From: Endomychus coccineus
Taxonomy: Eukaryota > Arthropoda > Insecta > Coleoptera > Endomychidae
Length of the DNA stretch: 64,000 nucleotides
Assembly (NCBI GenBank): GCA_958510875.1
Contig: OY294068.1
Location: forward strand, 13,245,282 to 13,309,281
Direction of reading: 5' to 3'
The notes under the pieces were generated by a model, which ran no database searches, had not been told where the DNA came from, and saw nothing but the letters and a program-made list of their open reading frames with translations. This document shows positions 11,481 through 21,463 of the stretch, in pieces. The stretch's first letter is position 1, and each line of letters starts with the position of its first letter. The translations under genes were made by a program, and so were the position numbers.

Positions 11481-11624
11481 AGGGCTATTATATTTGTTGG
11501 TCCCAGGCCCCTTTTGGCCTAATCTGACGTTGATTGTGGGAACTCTACAGGGATCATTGTGGAATAGTTTTTCAGGAATTTATCGCTCAAAATATGAGGT
11601 GAACCACCCGTCACAAATCATAAA

Positions 11625-11845
11625 TTATTGGCTTCCGGATGGATTCCGCGTCGCAATAACGACTTGATGCCGACGTTTCGCCAACCATTACAGGTGATAT
11701 CTTTAGGGCAGGCTGGAGACTTGAACTGAAACTGATTCTTCTGGCTTCTGTATCGGTATTTTTTGTGGAAAAACAAACTTCACGCTACCCAGCTCATTGC
11801 CTTCATTCCGTTGGTTAACTCCGTTCTGTCACCTGACCCTGCCGT
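11625..11845 (-). repeat. PLE terminal sequence (non-coding 3' end)
   Basis: On the minus strand this matches the non-coding tail of the PLE at 18.6-19.9 kb: the stretches AGAAGCCAG..AGAATCAGTTTCAGTT, CACCTGTAATGGTTG, CGAAACGTCGGCATCAAGTC and ATCCGGAAG all recur in the same order. It is an isolated terminal fragment. A CTAAAGA ... CGAAAC hammerhead-like core lies at 11675-11706. Confidence 0.75.
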
Positions 11846-12110
11846 TGTGCAGCTCCTCATAATCTACAAAGCAAAGATTCGACCGGTCTTGTGTTTGGCT
11901 CCCAGAAGATAGCTATTCATCTGATTGATGACGTGGCCTTTTCTATAGATATTTCTGTAGTCGGCATTCATCAGAAATCTCATCTCTTGTTCCACTACGA
12001 TAGATTCCAGATATGTGAAGTAGACGAGCTCAAACCAGTCACCTCTTTATTGCCAAGCTCACAAGATCTGCCGAACTTCTTTCTACTAGACTAGACTAGA
12101 AATGGATTGA
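11845..12110 (+). pseudogene. LINE ORF2 C-terminal fragment
   Basis: The + strand encodes LLIIYKAKIRPVLC, matching the LxxLYKSxIRPVLEYG segment that follows the reverse transcriptase in jockey/CR1-type LINEs. The frame then breaks. It directly abuts the PLE tail and ends at a CTAGACTAGACTAG repeat. Confidence 0.5.
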
Positions 12111-13090
12111 CCAAGAATCTGTACTCGTAGTGACAAAACCATCGTGAGATGATTCAAATGGGACTTAGTTAAACATTAACAAATATAGCTCCTCGAATGT
12201 GCCACGGAGAAACAATTATTATAAAACCATCGAAAAATAGAACTGAAGATAGTAGGAACCTAATCTGAACAATAACAGGTCTCCTCGCTGGTCGTAGACC
12301 AAGGAGAGAACACCTGCACAAACTGAGTCCTTTCCTGCAGGCAATGCTGCAAAGGAACTGAAACAGCAGAACACATATCGTTAGAATACAAAGCACTAGA
12401 TCGCAAAAGAAAGGCAATACTCGGGCAGCCTAGGCTAGCCAGCTGGTGAAGAATCTATACAGACTAGTACAGGGAACTAGAGTAACGAAGTGAGTGTAAA
12501 ACATCCGCCTGGTATACAGAAAAAGGTCTAATGGGTGAGGTGTCACTGGTGCAAAGTACCAGCATCCGAGGCAACACCTAGATACACTCTTCTAGATGAA
12601 TAAACTATTTATATCGATTTAAATCTATAAATTATCCGAGGATATCCTGTATTCCTGCAAACTTGCTCTATTTTCAACTTACTGTCCCTCAACTTGCTTT
12701 ATTTTTAACGACGATATTGCGGATGAATTTATTCCACAATTTCATGACAAAGGCAGTTCGAGATTCGTATAAAAATGATATGAATGAATAACCGCAAGGT
12801 ATTTGCTCTCATTTCTTAACGGATATAATAGAAGTGTGTGTAGTCATGCAATCAGAAAATAGTTGGCATAGTACACACCTTATATCGGAGGAGTATGGGT
12901 AATGCAATTGCTTTATTATCGGCAAGGTCTTTTGCATGAAATAAATGTGCATATTCTATATAATAAGCGAGCGCATACACATTTTCTTGATCCTATTCGG
13001 AACATACGTAGCTTCTTTCATAGCATTATCTTCTAGTGGCCCAGTGTCTTCTCAATGGAGATGCGTGAGTAAGGAAATTTCGATTCCTAG
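12110..13090. other. Unassigned, probably repeat-derived
   Basis: Moderately GC-richer than the flanks. No frame longer than about 80 codons and no domain recognised. Confidence 0.3.
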
Positions 13091-13469
13091 AGTTTGAAAG
13101 TTTCGGGATCATTTGGGGACAGATCTCACTTGAGATCTTTCACTCGGTTTACGAATTCGAATTATGCGCGTTTCTATCAAAGGCTCTCCTGCTTATTTAC
13201 CCTTGTTTATTGCCCATTTTGGGCTTTAAGTGCAAGTAACTTCTTGTACTTTGGCTCTAACAGCGGATAATAAACCATCTCTAATTGTGGTGTTCCGATG
13301 CGATGTCTTTTGATAAATATTTGTCGTGTTTGTGTTGTTCTTGTTTTTGTATTATTTCCTCAATTTTGGATTTATCTGTTTCTCTAAGGAGCAGGTCGTT
13401 CGTTACATAATTCTTTAGTTGCACTGGTGATGCTTGCAACTAAACCTATTTCCGTTGCTTATGTTTTGT

Positions 13470-13910
13470 CGGTCTTATCACAGAATCATATATATTAAGT
13501 TTACTCTTTGTTCCTACTTAGTTCTCTTTCCCTATTGATTAGCCGATATAGGTGCTCCTTTATCTGATTCGTCTTTTTTCTTATGTTCCTTAGGCGTGGA
13601 TTAAAAATTAGCTTCCTGTCTAGGGTTACTTCCAAGTATTTCGCTTTTTACCCCCAAGGTATTTTCGTCTTATTTGGTTCGATATCTTCCGTTGGTTTGT
13701 GTTTGATGTATCTCGTTGAGAACATGTTCGCGTTGATCTTTGTAACGTTCAGTTCTATTCGCCATCTGTTGAATCACTCTTCTAGGTCGGTCATGTATCT
13801 TTGAAGCTTCGCTTACAGGGATTTCATTCGGATGTGTTGGCATAAGGCGGTCATGTCGTCTGCATACAACGCCAAATCTAAATCATCAATCAGACAAATA
13901 GCTCTTTTAT
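13470..13910 (-). pseudogene. Jockey-type LINE reverse transcriptase fragment
   Basis: Minus-strand translation starting near 13880 gives ADDMTALCQHIRMKSL (a YADD-motif remnant) and continues with a WFNRWRIELNVTKI segment, then YLEVTLDRKLIFNPRLRNI. This is the canonical order at the end of a jockey-clade RT domain. Stops and frameshifts are present. Confidence 0.75.
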
Positions 13911-13914
13911 GGAT

Positions 13915-15020
13915 AAAATCCTAGAGCTCCAGCGTATGTTTGGAAGTCAAACTCCAGGACATGTCAAATGTGCTTTGTATATTATGAGAAGCTACTGGGA
14001 TGTAAAATAACTCTTGGTGCGGAATAGAAAACCTCACATGATCATCCCATGAGAGAGTTCTATTGGTGGTGATCCCGAGCATGGATATGAAAAACTTCAT
14101 AGGAATAGTTGTACCTGAAATCATCATATTTGGGATTGGGGGATTCACTTTCATGGAGAAGACGCAGCTTGAGTTTTAGTTACATTAAACTCTACTAGAT
14201 TATCAGATCCCCATTTCAAAATCCCGGCCATATCTCCGTCAATTGCGTCAACCTGTCTCTGTCTCGCACCTCTGGCTTCATTGGATGGTATAGGGGCTTT
14301 AGATGAGAAAGCGGTACGGAGCAAAGCTTTGTACGGCACAGGTGGTCACTTCCCGCAGATCGTTTATATGGAGCAGTAGCAAAATTAGTGCCAAGACATG
14401 TCCCTGTGGAACACCAGCTATGATATTCATTGTATGGCAGGATACTCCTTCAACCACCACTTAAAGGAATCTATCTGAGAGAAAACTCAATAGTAAGCGA
14501 CAAAGTTGAGGCGGCAAACCATATGACGGAAGTTTCCCAAGAAGGCTTTGGTGCCAGACTTGGTCAAATGCTTTGGAGATATCCAATGATACAGCTAGAG
14601 ATTCTCCATGTTTCACAATAAATTTGTGCCATACATGTGTTATGTAGGCAAGCAGGTCCCCTGTTCATCTCTGCTGACGAAAGCCATATTGCCGGTCATT
14701 CACGTTTTTGGAGCTCTCTAGGTAATAGATGAGCTCGATGTTGATTGCTTTCTCTTGCACCTTAGAGATCACAGATAATAATGCAATAGGTCTATAATCA
14801 TTAAGAATTGTCCCCTGTCCTTTTTTTGGAATTAGTTGGACTCTAGCTGCCTTCCAGCTTCTGCAAGGTAACTTGCGAAGACCGTCCCAGTCGGCTTTCT
14901 CGAGATCTGCACTACTGCGTTGGCGATATCTATTTTAAACGCGTGTGTTGTGTTGCCCAGCGAGTTAAGTTTTCCTCGTTGTATGATTCCATTTTTGCGT
15001 GAAATTTTTCGTTCCTGCAA
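13915..15020 (-). pseudogene. Second LINE reverse transcriptase remnant (jockey/CR1-like)
   Basis: On the minus strand, from high to low coordinate, this runs as follows. RKPTGTVFASYLAEAGRQ is the RT lead-in. Then come KSGTKAFLGKLPSYGLPPQL (FDxVWHxxLLxKL), then VVVEGVSCHTMNIIAGVPQG (the GVPQGS motif), LLLHINDL and WGSDNLVEFNVTKTQ. Last is MLGITTNRTLSWDDHV. The domain order is intact but several stops and frameshifts interrupt it. It lies immediately upstream (in element sense) of a different jockey fragment, so two LINE copies are joined or nested here. Confidence 0.8.
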
Positions 15021-15129
15021 TCTGAGGAAGCGTACTGTACTTCTGTGTTCAACCTATTCAATTCCCCTTTATCTTGAGGTAATTTCGTCCGTTGAAATAG
15101 CTTTTTTGTCCTGGTTTCCTATTTGATGA

Positions 15130-15950
15130 GGTTTTTCTTGTTTTGAGGGATGAATATCATACAATTATGAATTCATTACTGGTAACATCGTATTCTATAG
15201 GATGTATTAACTATCAATCTGTTGGGTACAAATGTAGATATCTAGTTAAAGTATTTCTTATTGCAATAAGAAAATTAGGGGGACTATTTTACAACATTAT
15301 AATTATGAAAACAAAACAATATTTCAATCTCATAATGAGCAAATTCTGATTTCAATTTTTTTTTTGTTGGTAACAAATTTTCAACAAATAAATTATTGCA
15401 AAATTTAGAGTACGTCTCAGTTATGAATGCAGTCATTCATTTGCAAAAATTATCTACACTTCTACAGATTGAATTGTTAATAGATAAATAGTAATTTACT
15501 TAGTTAAATATAGAATTTTCGTAGAGAATTTTGGCGATTTTAACATTGTTTCCGGTCTTGAACCGAATTGAAAAATTCCATAGTTTCGTTTCTGTTGATA
15601 CTTCATCACACTACAAAGTTTCAAAAACGTTAGATCTATACTGTAAACTTTTCCACACTCTGACTGGTCTAGACTGGCTTAGTAAACATTCAAGTCATTG
15701 CAACAGACAAGAATAACCTTATCTTATAATTAAATTGTTAATGAATTCAATTCAAATACAGGTGATCTGATCTAGATATTCTGCTTTGTGTAGACTACAA
15801 GATTAAGTGCTAATGGTTCCAACTAATGCCTCATTAAACTAATAATGTAGGTATTATATATTGATCAGGGTCGGCCAATTTCGATGTTTCTATGGAAACT
15901 CGCTAGCTATAGGAGATAAGAAAAATGGAAGTCACGTTCTCGATCCCTTT
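15130..15950. other. AT-rich stretch, nothing recognised
   Basis: Only short random frames; no domain, splice pattern or clear repeat. Confidence 0.35.
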
Positions 15951-15954
15951 TTTG

Positions 15955-16300
15955 AGACAAATTCACTGGCGGAAAGAAAAAATTGATATGTTAGAAAGCA
16001 TGCAGAAGCGGCGGTAGAATTGTATTGGTAACGATATCCAGATAGACGCCCGGCGTGTTTGAAAACTTTCAAAAGGTTAGAGGACAATTATTTAAGAACT
16101 TACAGCTCATATAATCAAATTGGCCCTAAGAAATACCAAAAGGAATATGAAGATTTACGTACCATTGAAGCAATAGGCAATGTAACGATTATTCTAGAAA
16201 TATTCACTGGAGAAATCATAGAAATGACGAATATTTCACAATCTTCTATTGTTCGTAAAAAAAAACACTCGACTATAATACGAAAAAATTTATAATTTGC
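15955..16300 (+). pseudogene. Decayed transposase N-terminus with DUF4817-type HTH
   Basis: The + strand encodes AEAAVELYW, a stop, then RYPDRRPACLKTFKRLEDN and PKKYQKEYEDLRTIEAIGNV, followed by EIIEMTNISQSSIVR. This is the helix-turn-helix order of the DUF4817-type N-terminus of mariner-like insect transposases (AxxLYxERYPxRRxP...TF...RL, then a second HTH with SQSSV). The DDE catalytic domain is not seen downstream in a clear form. Confidence 0.6.
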
Positions 16301-16757
16301 CAAAAATCGAAAATGAACGAAAAAAAAATGATGTCAGACCCATCATTTTATTTACATATTATTGAAATGAACAAAAAATCCTCTTCTCAACGAAACCACA
16401 TCCTACTATAGTTTCTATTTTTTTTTTTAATGCAAGTTTGTGTCATAACTTATATTTATCGGCGTTTATCATTTATTTATAAAAGAGAAATAAACCGATA
16501 ACTATCGAATCAACAATTTGAAAGATTCACATCACAATGACAAGAACGTCTAATAGTTTATTGTTTCTCTCTAAAGAAAGCCTCCTGGACAATAATACGG
16601 AAATATTAATAATTTGTCAAAAACAGAAAATAAACGAGGAAGATATAATGTCAGACTCATCATATTATATATTGCTGAAATCAACAAAAAATCCTCTTTT
16701 CTGCGAAACTACAGCCTACTATGGTAAAACTAGAAGTTTGTGTCATAAGTTGGAAAT
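16270..16757 (+). repeat. Imperfect direct duplication, about 310 bp apart
   Basis: The segment 16270-16450 recurs at about 16580-16757. Shared stretches include ATAATTTG.CAAAAA, ATGTCAGAC.CATCAT, AACAAAAAATCCTCTT, CCTACTAT and AAGTTTGTGTCATAA. The copies are diverged. The second copy carries an uninterrupted frame (16537-16896), the first does not. Confidence 0.7.
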
Positions 16758-16896
16758 GGATGGTGCATACGCTAATGGATTGCACGCAAAAAAGTTCCCA
16801 TATAATGTTTGTGAGGGTCATCTACGAGGTTTTTACGAAATTTGCTCGGAAATTGTAAGATATAAATATAGACACATATGTATGACAATAAGGTAA
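16537..16896 (+). CDS. Unclassified 119-codon open frame
   Basis: This is an open frame that follows a decayed transposase N-terminus and overlaps the second copy of a local duplication. It has eight cysteines spread over the C-terminal two thirds and a KLEMDG segment, no signal peptide and no membrane segment. I do not recognise the family. It may be the degraded middle of the transposase upstream, or a chance frame. No core promoter or intron was found. Confidence 0.2.
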   Translation: MTRTSNSLLFLSKESLLDNNTEILIICQKQKINEEDIMSDSSYYILLKSTKNPLFCETTAYYGKTRSLCHKLEMDGAYANGLHAKKFPYNVCEGHLRGFYEICSEIVRYKYRHICMTIR

Positions 16897-16899
16897 ACA

Positions 16900-17840
16900 A
16901 ATGACCGCAGACAATTGATTCAATTCAATGACTAAAATAATTGTTAAGTAAAAAATATATTTATTTTAATCTATTAACTGGAAAAAAATGTACTTCACAC
17001 ATTTTTTCTTCAAAAATCCATTCCCTCGAAATATTATTATTATTCTATTCAATCATAGAAATGTTTGTATATTGAATGAATTTAAATTCGACTGTTTTAT
17101 GATAAAATCAATATTATTTATAGAAATTCACTTACTTGTCCATCAATTCTTATCATATTTCATCATATCGATAATATATAAATTCATTAACTTCATGGTA
17201 CAACCCATTTCATTTATTTCTTTTAAAACTTTTACAATCACAATTTCATTTAAAACTGACCCACCTGTTCAACAAATGACCTAGACAACCAGGACACCCT
17301 GACTTCCTGGTCTCCAGGTACATTATATAGTTTTTCTGACATCATATTCGTGTTCAGCGACCCTAAAACCCCCCGAGTAACAAATTTGGATCGATTTCCA
17401 CAATGTATTGCCGAATAATGAATTTTTTTCCATTTGTTCAAAAATTGCAGATGAAAAAATGTATTTTTTCGATGCAGAAATGCAGTATCTCATATGTATA
17501 AGATTTAAAAAGTGGGCAAACGGAGTAAATGAATCAAGGAATCGGATGCAGAAAAACGCATTTCGATTCATCTTACTGCACAAATTTTTGACCTAAAATG
17601 TTCATTTCCTCGACTATCACACGACGATAGCTCCAACATTAAACATGTTACGAGGTTTTATGAAATCCTGAAAAATCGAGTATTTGGCAACAGCGTCTAA
17701 GCAAATGACACTAGTCAAAATTCACAGGCACCCCTAAATTTGTCTTAAAAAAGAGCTCGAGGATTCGCGGTAGGTTTTTTCTAGCTCGAATATTAATGGA
17801 CATATCCTATAAGGACATCCAATTTGGTTCACCCTGTACA
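16900..17840. other. AT-rich stretch with a possible MITE end
   Basis: Overlapping short frames on both strands at 17320-17600 look like non-coding repeat sequence. TTGGTTCACCCTGTA near 17824-17838 resembles the terminal sequence of mariner-type MITEs. No matching opposite end was confirmed. Confidence 0.3.
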
Positions 17841-17849
17841 GTGTACATG

Positions 17850-18245
17850 CACGCAGCATGTTTTAAGCAAACAGAAGCTGTCTTGAACACGGTTACATTC
17901 CTTCAATGCTGTCACATAATATCGGCGCTAATTTCTTTGTCTAGTTCAAACAACTCAATAACGTGATACACGTATCCAGTTCATATGAATTTGCGTAAGT
18001 TACTGCCCAAGGTCGCCGGGTGGTCTACATAACATGGCGTGGTCGCTGTTATTGCCTCAAAGCGGCACATTGTCGATATATCGATACCTTGATTGTTGAT
18101 CGAATCCGCCCGGAAGAACTTTCACTAGCTCCTTCAACTTAACGCCAAGTTCACGGTCAGTCACTCTGACGTTTGTAGTAACGCCTTCAAAATATTGTTA
18201 AACCGAACTTACCGACCGCGCTGTTAAGGAAAAACATGAAGTGAG
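17850..18245. other. GC-richer, CpG-containing unique stretch of unknown role
   Basis: This 400-base stretch has a base composition unlike its neighbours and no recognised transposon sequence. A TCAGT initiator word lies at 18157-18161 and an ATG followed directly by a donor-like GTGAGA lies at 18236-18241. It could be an upstream promoter and first-exon region for a downstream + strand gene, but nothing ties it to one. Confidence 0.25.
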
Positions 18246-18639
18246 ATGTTGATCCAGAATCAGATTGCATACAACATGTTCAAGTAGATATCGTTATCGG
18301 ATTATAGGACTATGTATTAACAATACAATTACACTGAACGTGTTTACGTTTGTCACACATCAACCTACATTACCAGGCGATTTGATCTAGCGATAGAAAT
18401 TTATAAATGCCTAGTGTTTAATCAGGTTTTGCTTTCGTTTGAAATATTGACAAATTAATTGAATTCCACTCTAATACTCAGGTTACAGATAATGCATCCC
18501 ATTGAAGCGGACAAAATTTGAGACTTTAAATTTTTTTTAATTTTCTGTAATACAATGGGCTGGTTGATCCTGACCGACTCTGATAAGTCGGTTAAAGGCC
18601 ATTTCGATAGTAAATAGAAACTTGAATGAAATATTATCA

Positions 18640-19880
18640 AGGCACTATAATTTAATGGTGATGATGATGATTCTTTCAATATCTTTATGGAAACTTTTGA
18701 GCAAGATGCTATTGAATCATCTGTATTCAAGCCGAAATGTTGGTTTAGCTAAATCGACACTTTTATTATTTGGCAACATGGTCGCTAAAATCTTGTTCCC
18801 TTCCTTAATCAGTTAAATCCATTACATCGCAATATCCTTTTTACCATGGAAGTTGAATCGAAAGGTTCACTCCCGTTCCTAGATGTATTAGTTAGTCGAC
18901 AGACATTCTGTGTATCGAAAACCCACTCACACCGATAGATACCTCAATCGCCTTTCCCACCACCACCCCGCCCAAAAACAATCTGTCATAAACTCCTTGG
19001 TCCATAGAGCTGTCAACTTATCTCAACCCCAATCCTTAAAATCAGGTTTAAAACATCTTTCATCTGTCTTATTATCAAATAATTTGTCCCATTATAACAT
19101 TCAAAGAGGCATAAAGAAATACACTTCTCCTAAAATTTCAAATCAACCTGAGCCTGCTTTATCCACTGCCTATCTTCCATATATTGAAAATATAACAGAT
19201 CGAATTCCCAAAATCCTCAAAAACATAATTTTTCTACTCAGTTTTCCACACTCCGAAAACTATCTCAGTTTTACAAACCTATCAAAGATCCCCTTCTTCC
19301 TCTTCTCTTAGAAGGTGTTTATAGCATTCCCTGTTCTTGCGGTAAAGTCTACATTGGTGAAACAGGTCGTACAGTAGCTACTCGTGTGAAAGAACATGAG
19401 CGCTATGCAAGGCTTCGTGACACCAGTAGATCTGCACTTGCGGAACACAAGTTTGACATTAATCATCAAATCCTTTCCGAAAATACTAAAATCCTAGCCC
19501 GAGTCCCAAACGTCTATCAGCGAAAAATCCTTGAAGCGATAGACATCCTAAAACATTCAAATAATCTAAACCGTGACTGAGGATATCACCTCCCCATAAT
19601 TTTGAAACCCATCCTCGAAAATTCTACTTCGCACATGATCAAACAATGGCAAGTTCAGGTGCCAGAATGGGGTTAACCACCGGTATAAAGGCAGTGAACT
19701 ATGTAGCGTGAATGATTTTTTCCTACAATAAATACCCTTACAGAAGCCAGTAGAATCAGTTTCAGTTTAAGCCTCAATCCTGTCCTGAAGATTCCACCTG
19801 TAATGGTTGACGAAACGTCGGCATCAAGTCGTGCTATTGTGACGCGAAATCCATCCGGAAGTCAAGATTTTTCAAGATTA
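18640..19880 (+). mobile_element. Penelope-like retroelement, 5'-truncated
   Basis: The + strand carries the end of the RT domain: an FMETFE-like segment in a shifted frame, KCWF, then TMEVESKGSLPFLDVLVSR with the conserved FLDVxV motif, and YRKPTHTDRYLN. A linker follows, then a GIY-YIG endonuclease: GVYSIPCSCGKVYIGETGRT, RVKEHE, ALAEHKF and a C-terminal LEAIDILKHSNN. After the stop at about 19578 come 300 bases of non-coding tail. The RT 5' half is missing and frames shift between RT and nuclease, so the copy is not functional. The tail holds a hammerhead-like CTGAAGA ... CGAAAC core at 19785-19816. Confidence 0.88.
19316..19580 (+). pseudogene. GIY-YIG endonuclease domain of the PLE
   Basis: The domain runs from GVYSIPCSCGKVYIG, with the CxC zinc-binding lead-in and the GxY...YIG active-site strands, through GRTVATRVKEHE (catalytic Arg context) and AEHKFDINH to LEAIDILKH and a stop. 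The frame is open over this part. It is separated from the linker frame by a shift near 19310. PLE nucleases of this type nick target DNA for target-primed reverse transcription. Confidence 0.8.
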
Positions 19881-21199
19881 GCTATTCGCGGAAGTCTACT
19901 ATTCATGTTATTAGCGATTTCATAAACTTATCACACTTGGGGCCCAATCACTTCAATGTTTGAATTCTGAACACCAACTGTTTCGTTTTTCAAAGTAAAC
20001 CTACAATTTGGAAAAACTGTGTTGTTGTTTTTGCAACATCAAATTGAGAAAATCTCTTAGTGCCTAAATAAACAATTGGATAGGTACTCTTCGAAAAGAG
20101 GTATCGCTTGATCCCTTAATTCAATTTTAAATAATTAGATAGGAAGTTGTCTCTTTGGAGGGGGGGCTGGTAATTGGTATTTGAAAGCCTGCCGGTTCCA
20201 AAACAAGACATGTTCGGGTTTTTTGAAAAAATATTACACTGTACAGGATTTTTGAATTTAACCTCTAATTCAAAATAACGTCTTTTCAACCGTCTATAAT
20301 TCCCAAACTCCCAACTTTGGACCCCAAGTTGATGACGTCTTAGCCCTAACGGTCGTGAAGTCAGAAAAGGTATTAATTTCGAAACAAAAATCATCTTATG
20401 TCATAGGGTTTGTCCAGAAAACGCCTATAACGTAGAAAATAAATGTATCCGTTATAACCTGAATAAGATTTTTGCAAATATTAGCAAATAAAGAACATGT
20501 TTTGAAATGTGCTTCATTCTCTCACATATTAGTTAGTTTTAATGAAGACCTCATATTCTAAACTTTTGTTTAGACGATAAAATTATTTTTTTAAAACCAC
20601 TTCCAACAGTTTCAACGTCGAGTGGCGCAGTCGGTAGGATTGCGAAACAAATTAGCGAATACAATTTGGTTCATTCAATGGCGCCTCGAGGATCTAGTGA
20701 TACAGGAAGCTCTGATTCTGACTCTAAATTGAATTAACGTAAATCACTATATCTCCAATATATTGGAGTTTTTCAAATTTGCAAGGTGTATCTAGGCAAA
20801 TATTCAAATCTAATTATTGTGAACACATAAATCATCAAAAGTGCTTGATAATGCTGACGTATACTTCGAGATTCATGTATATTGTGAATTAGGCACTGAA
20901 TATTAAAATCTGATGGAAAAGTTTGCATTACAAAGGGTCAGAAAAATCATTATCCACATCAGCCACTATAATATGGACTGACATTCCATTGATTGAAATA
21001 TTTACTCGCGATGTTTTAGGGAATAGGGAGTGGAGGGTTGATGATATCTTCAAATACGAAACTTCCAAAAGGTTGAATCGGGATAATCTTTTTTTATATA
21101 ATTGTACTGAAACTTGCTACATTTTTATAATTCCTGGTTGCACCACTTCCGTGGTTGACTGAACAATTTTCAAGGATATCAATTTTGTTTTTGTTTCAG
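19880..21199. other. Sequence upstream of the first visible ADAMTS-like exon
   Basis: No TSR-encoding exon was found here. The 92-codon minus-strand frame at 20116-20394 has no recognised domain. The sequence just before 21200 has a strong polypyrimidine tract and acceptor (TTTTTGTTTCAG). Confidence 0.4.
20617..20695 (+). repeat. tRNA-like sequence (pseudo-tRNA or SINE head)
   Basis: GTGGCGCAGTCGGTAG at about 20626 matches a tRNA D-arm/A-box, and TTTGGTTCATTCAATGG about 40 bases on resembles a degraded T-arm/B-box. CCTCGAG near the 3' end can partly pair with GTCGAG at the 5' end. The anticodon stem is not convincing, so this is a pseudogene or SINE-derived piece rather than a working tRNA. 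Confidence 0.35.
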
Positions 21200-21463
21200 T
21201 CGTGTCCCGAAGCGGGTGATTTCCGAGAAGATCAGTGTGCTTTATTCAATAATCAGCCTTACGAAGGTTCTACTTACATATGGACGGCACACTACGATGA
21301 CGACAATCCCTGTATTCTCACGTGTAAAGGAAAATCCGCCAACTTGGAAGGAATGCAAATAGAAGATACGGTTCTAGTGGTAGCCCAACTGGCCGATAAA
21401 GTTTATGACGGCACGAGGTGTAGATCGGGAAGCTTAGATATGTGCATAGCTGGAAAATGCCAG
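21200..21463 (+). CDS. nolo: ADAMTS-like exon A: cysteine-rich module
   Basis: 88 codons in phase 0 at both ends; acceptor TTTGTTTCAG, donor CAG|GTAAGT. It encodes SCPEAGDFREDQCALFNNQP, the typical start of the ADAMTS cysteine-rich region, then TAHYDDDNPCILTCKGK, DGTRCRSGSLDMCIAGKCQ. The cysteine pattern and the GTRC..S.DMCI.GKCQ end are diagnostic. It is followed by an 18.3-kb intron crowded with transposons and holding a cuticle-type gene on the other strand. Confidence 0.95.

Noticed and set aside
16537..16896. Possible Wnt-like C-terminus, suggested by cysteine spacing and a KLEMDG segment
   Set aside because: The cysteines do not align with the paired CC and CxCxF patterns of Wnt proteins, there is no signal peptide or exon structure, and the frame follows transposase remnants.
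17277..17838. MITE with both ends
   Set aside because: Only the right end (TTGGTTCACCCTGTA) looks terminal; the left candidate near 17295 does not match it as an inverted repeat.
20617..20695. Functional tRNA gene
   Set aside because: Only the D-arm is convincing. The anticodon stem and the T-arm are poor, so it is kept as tRNA-like sequence only.
1..21199. First TSR exon and signal peptide exon of the ADAMTS-like gene
   Set aside because: I looked for the W..W..CS..CG.G core on the + strand and found none. The exons are probably outside the window, or in one case possibly near 18.2 kb, which I cannot support.
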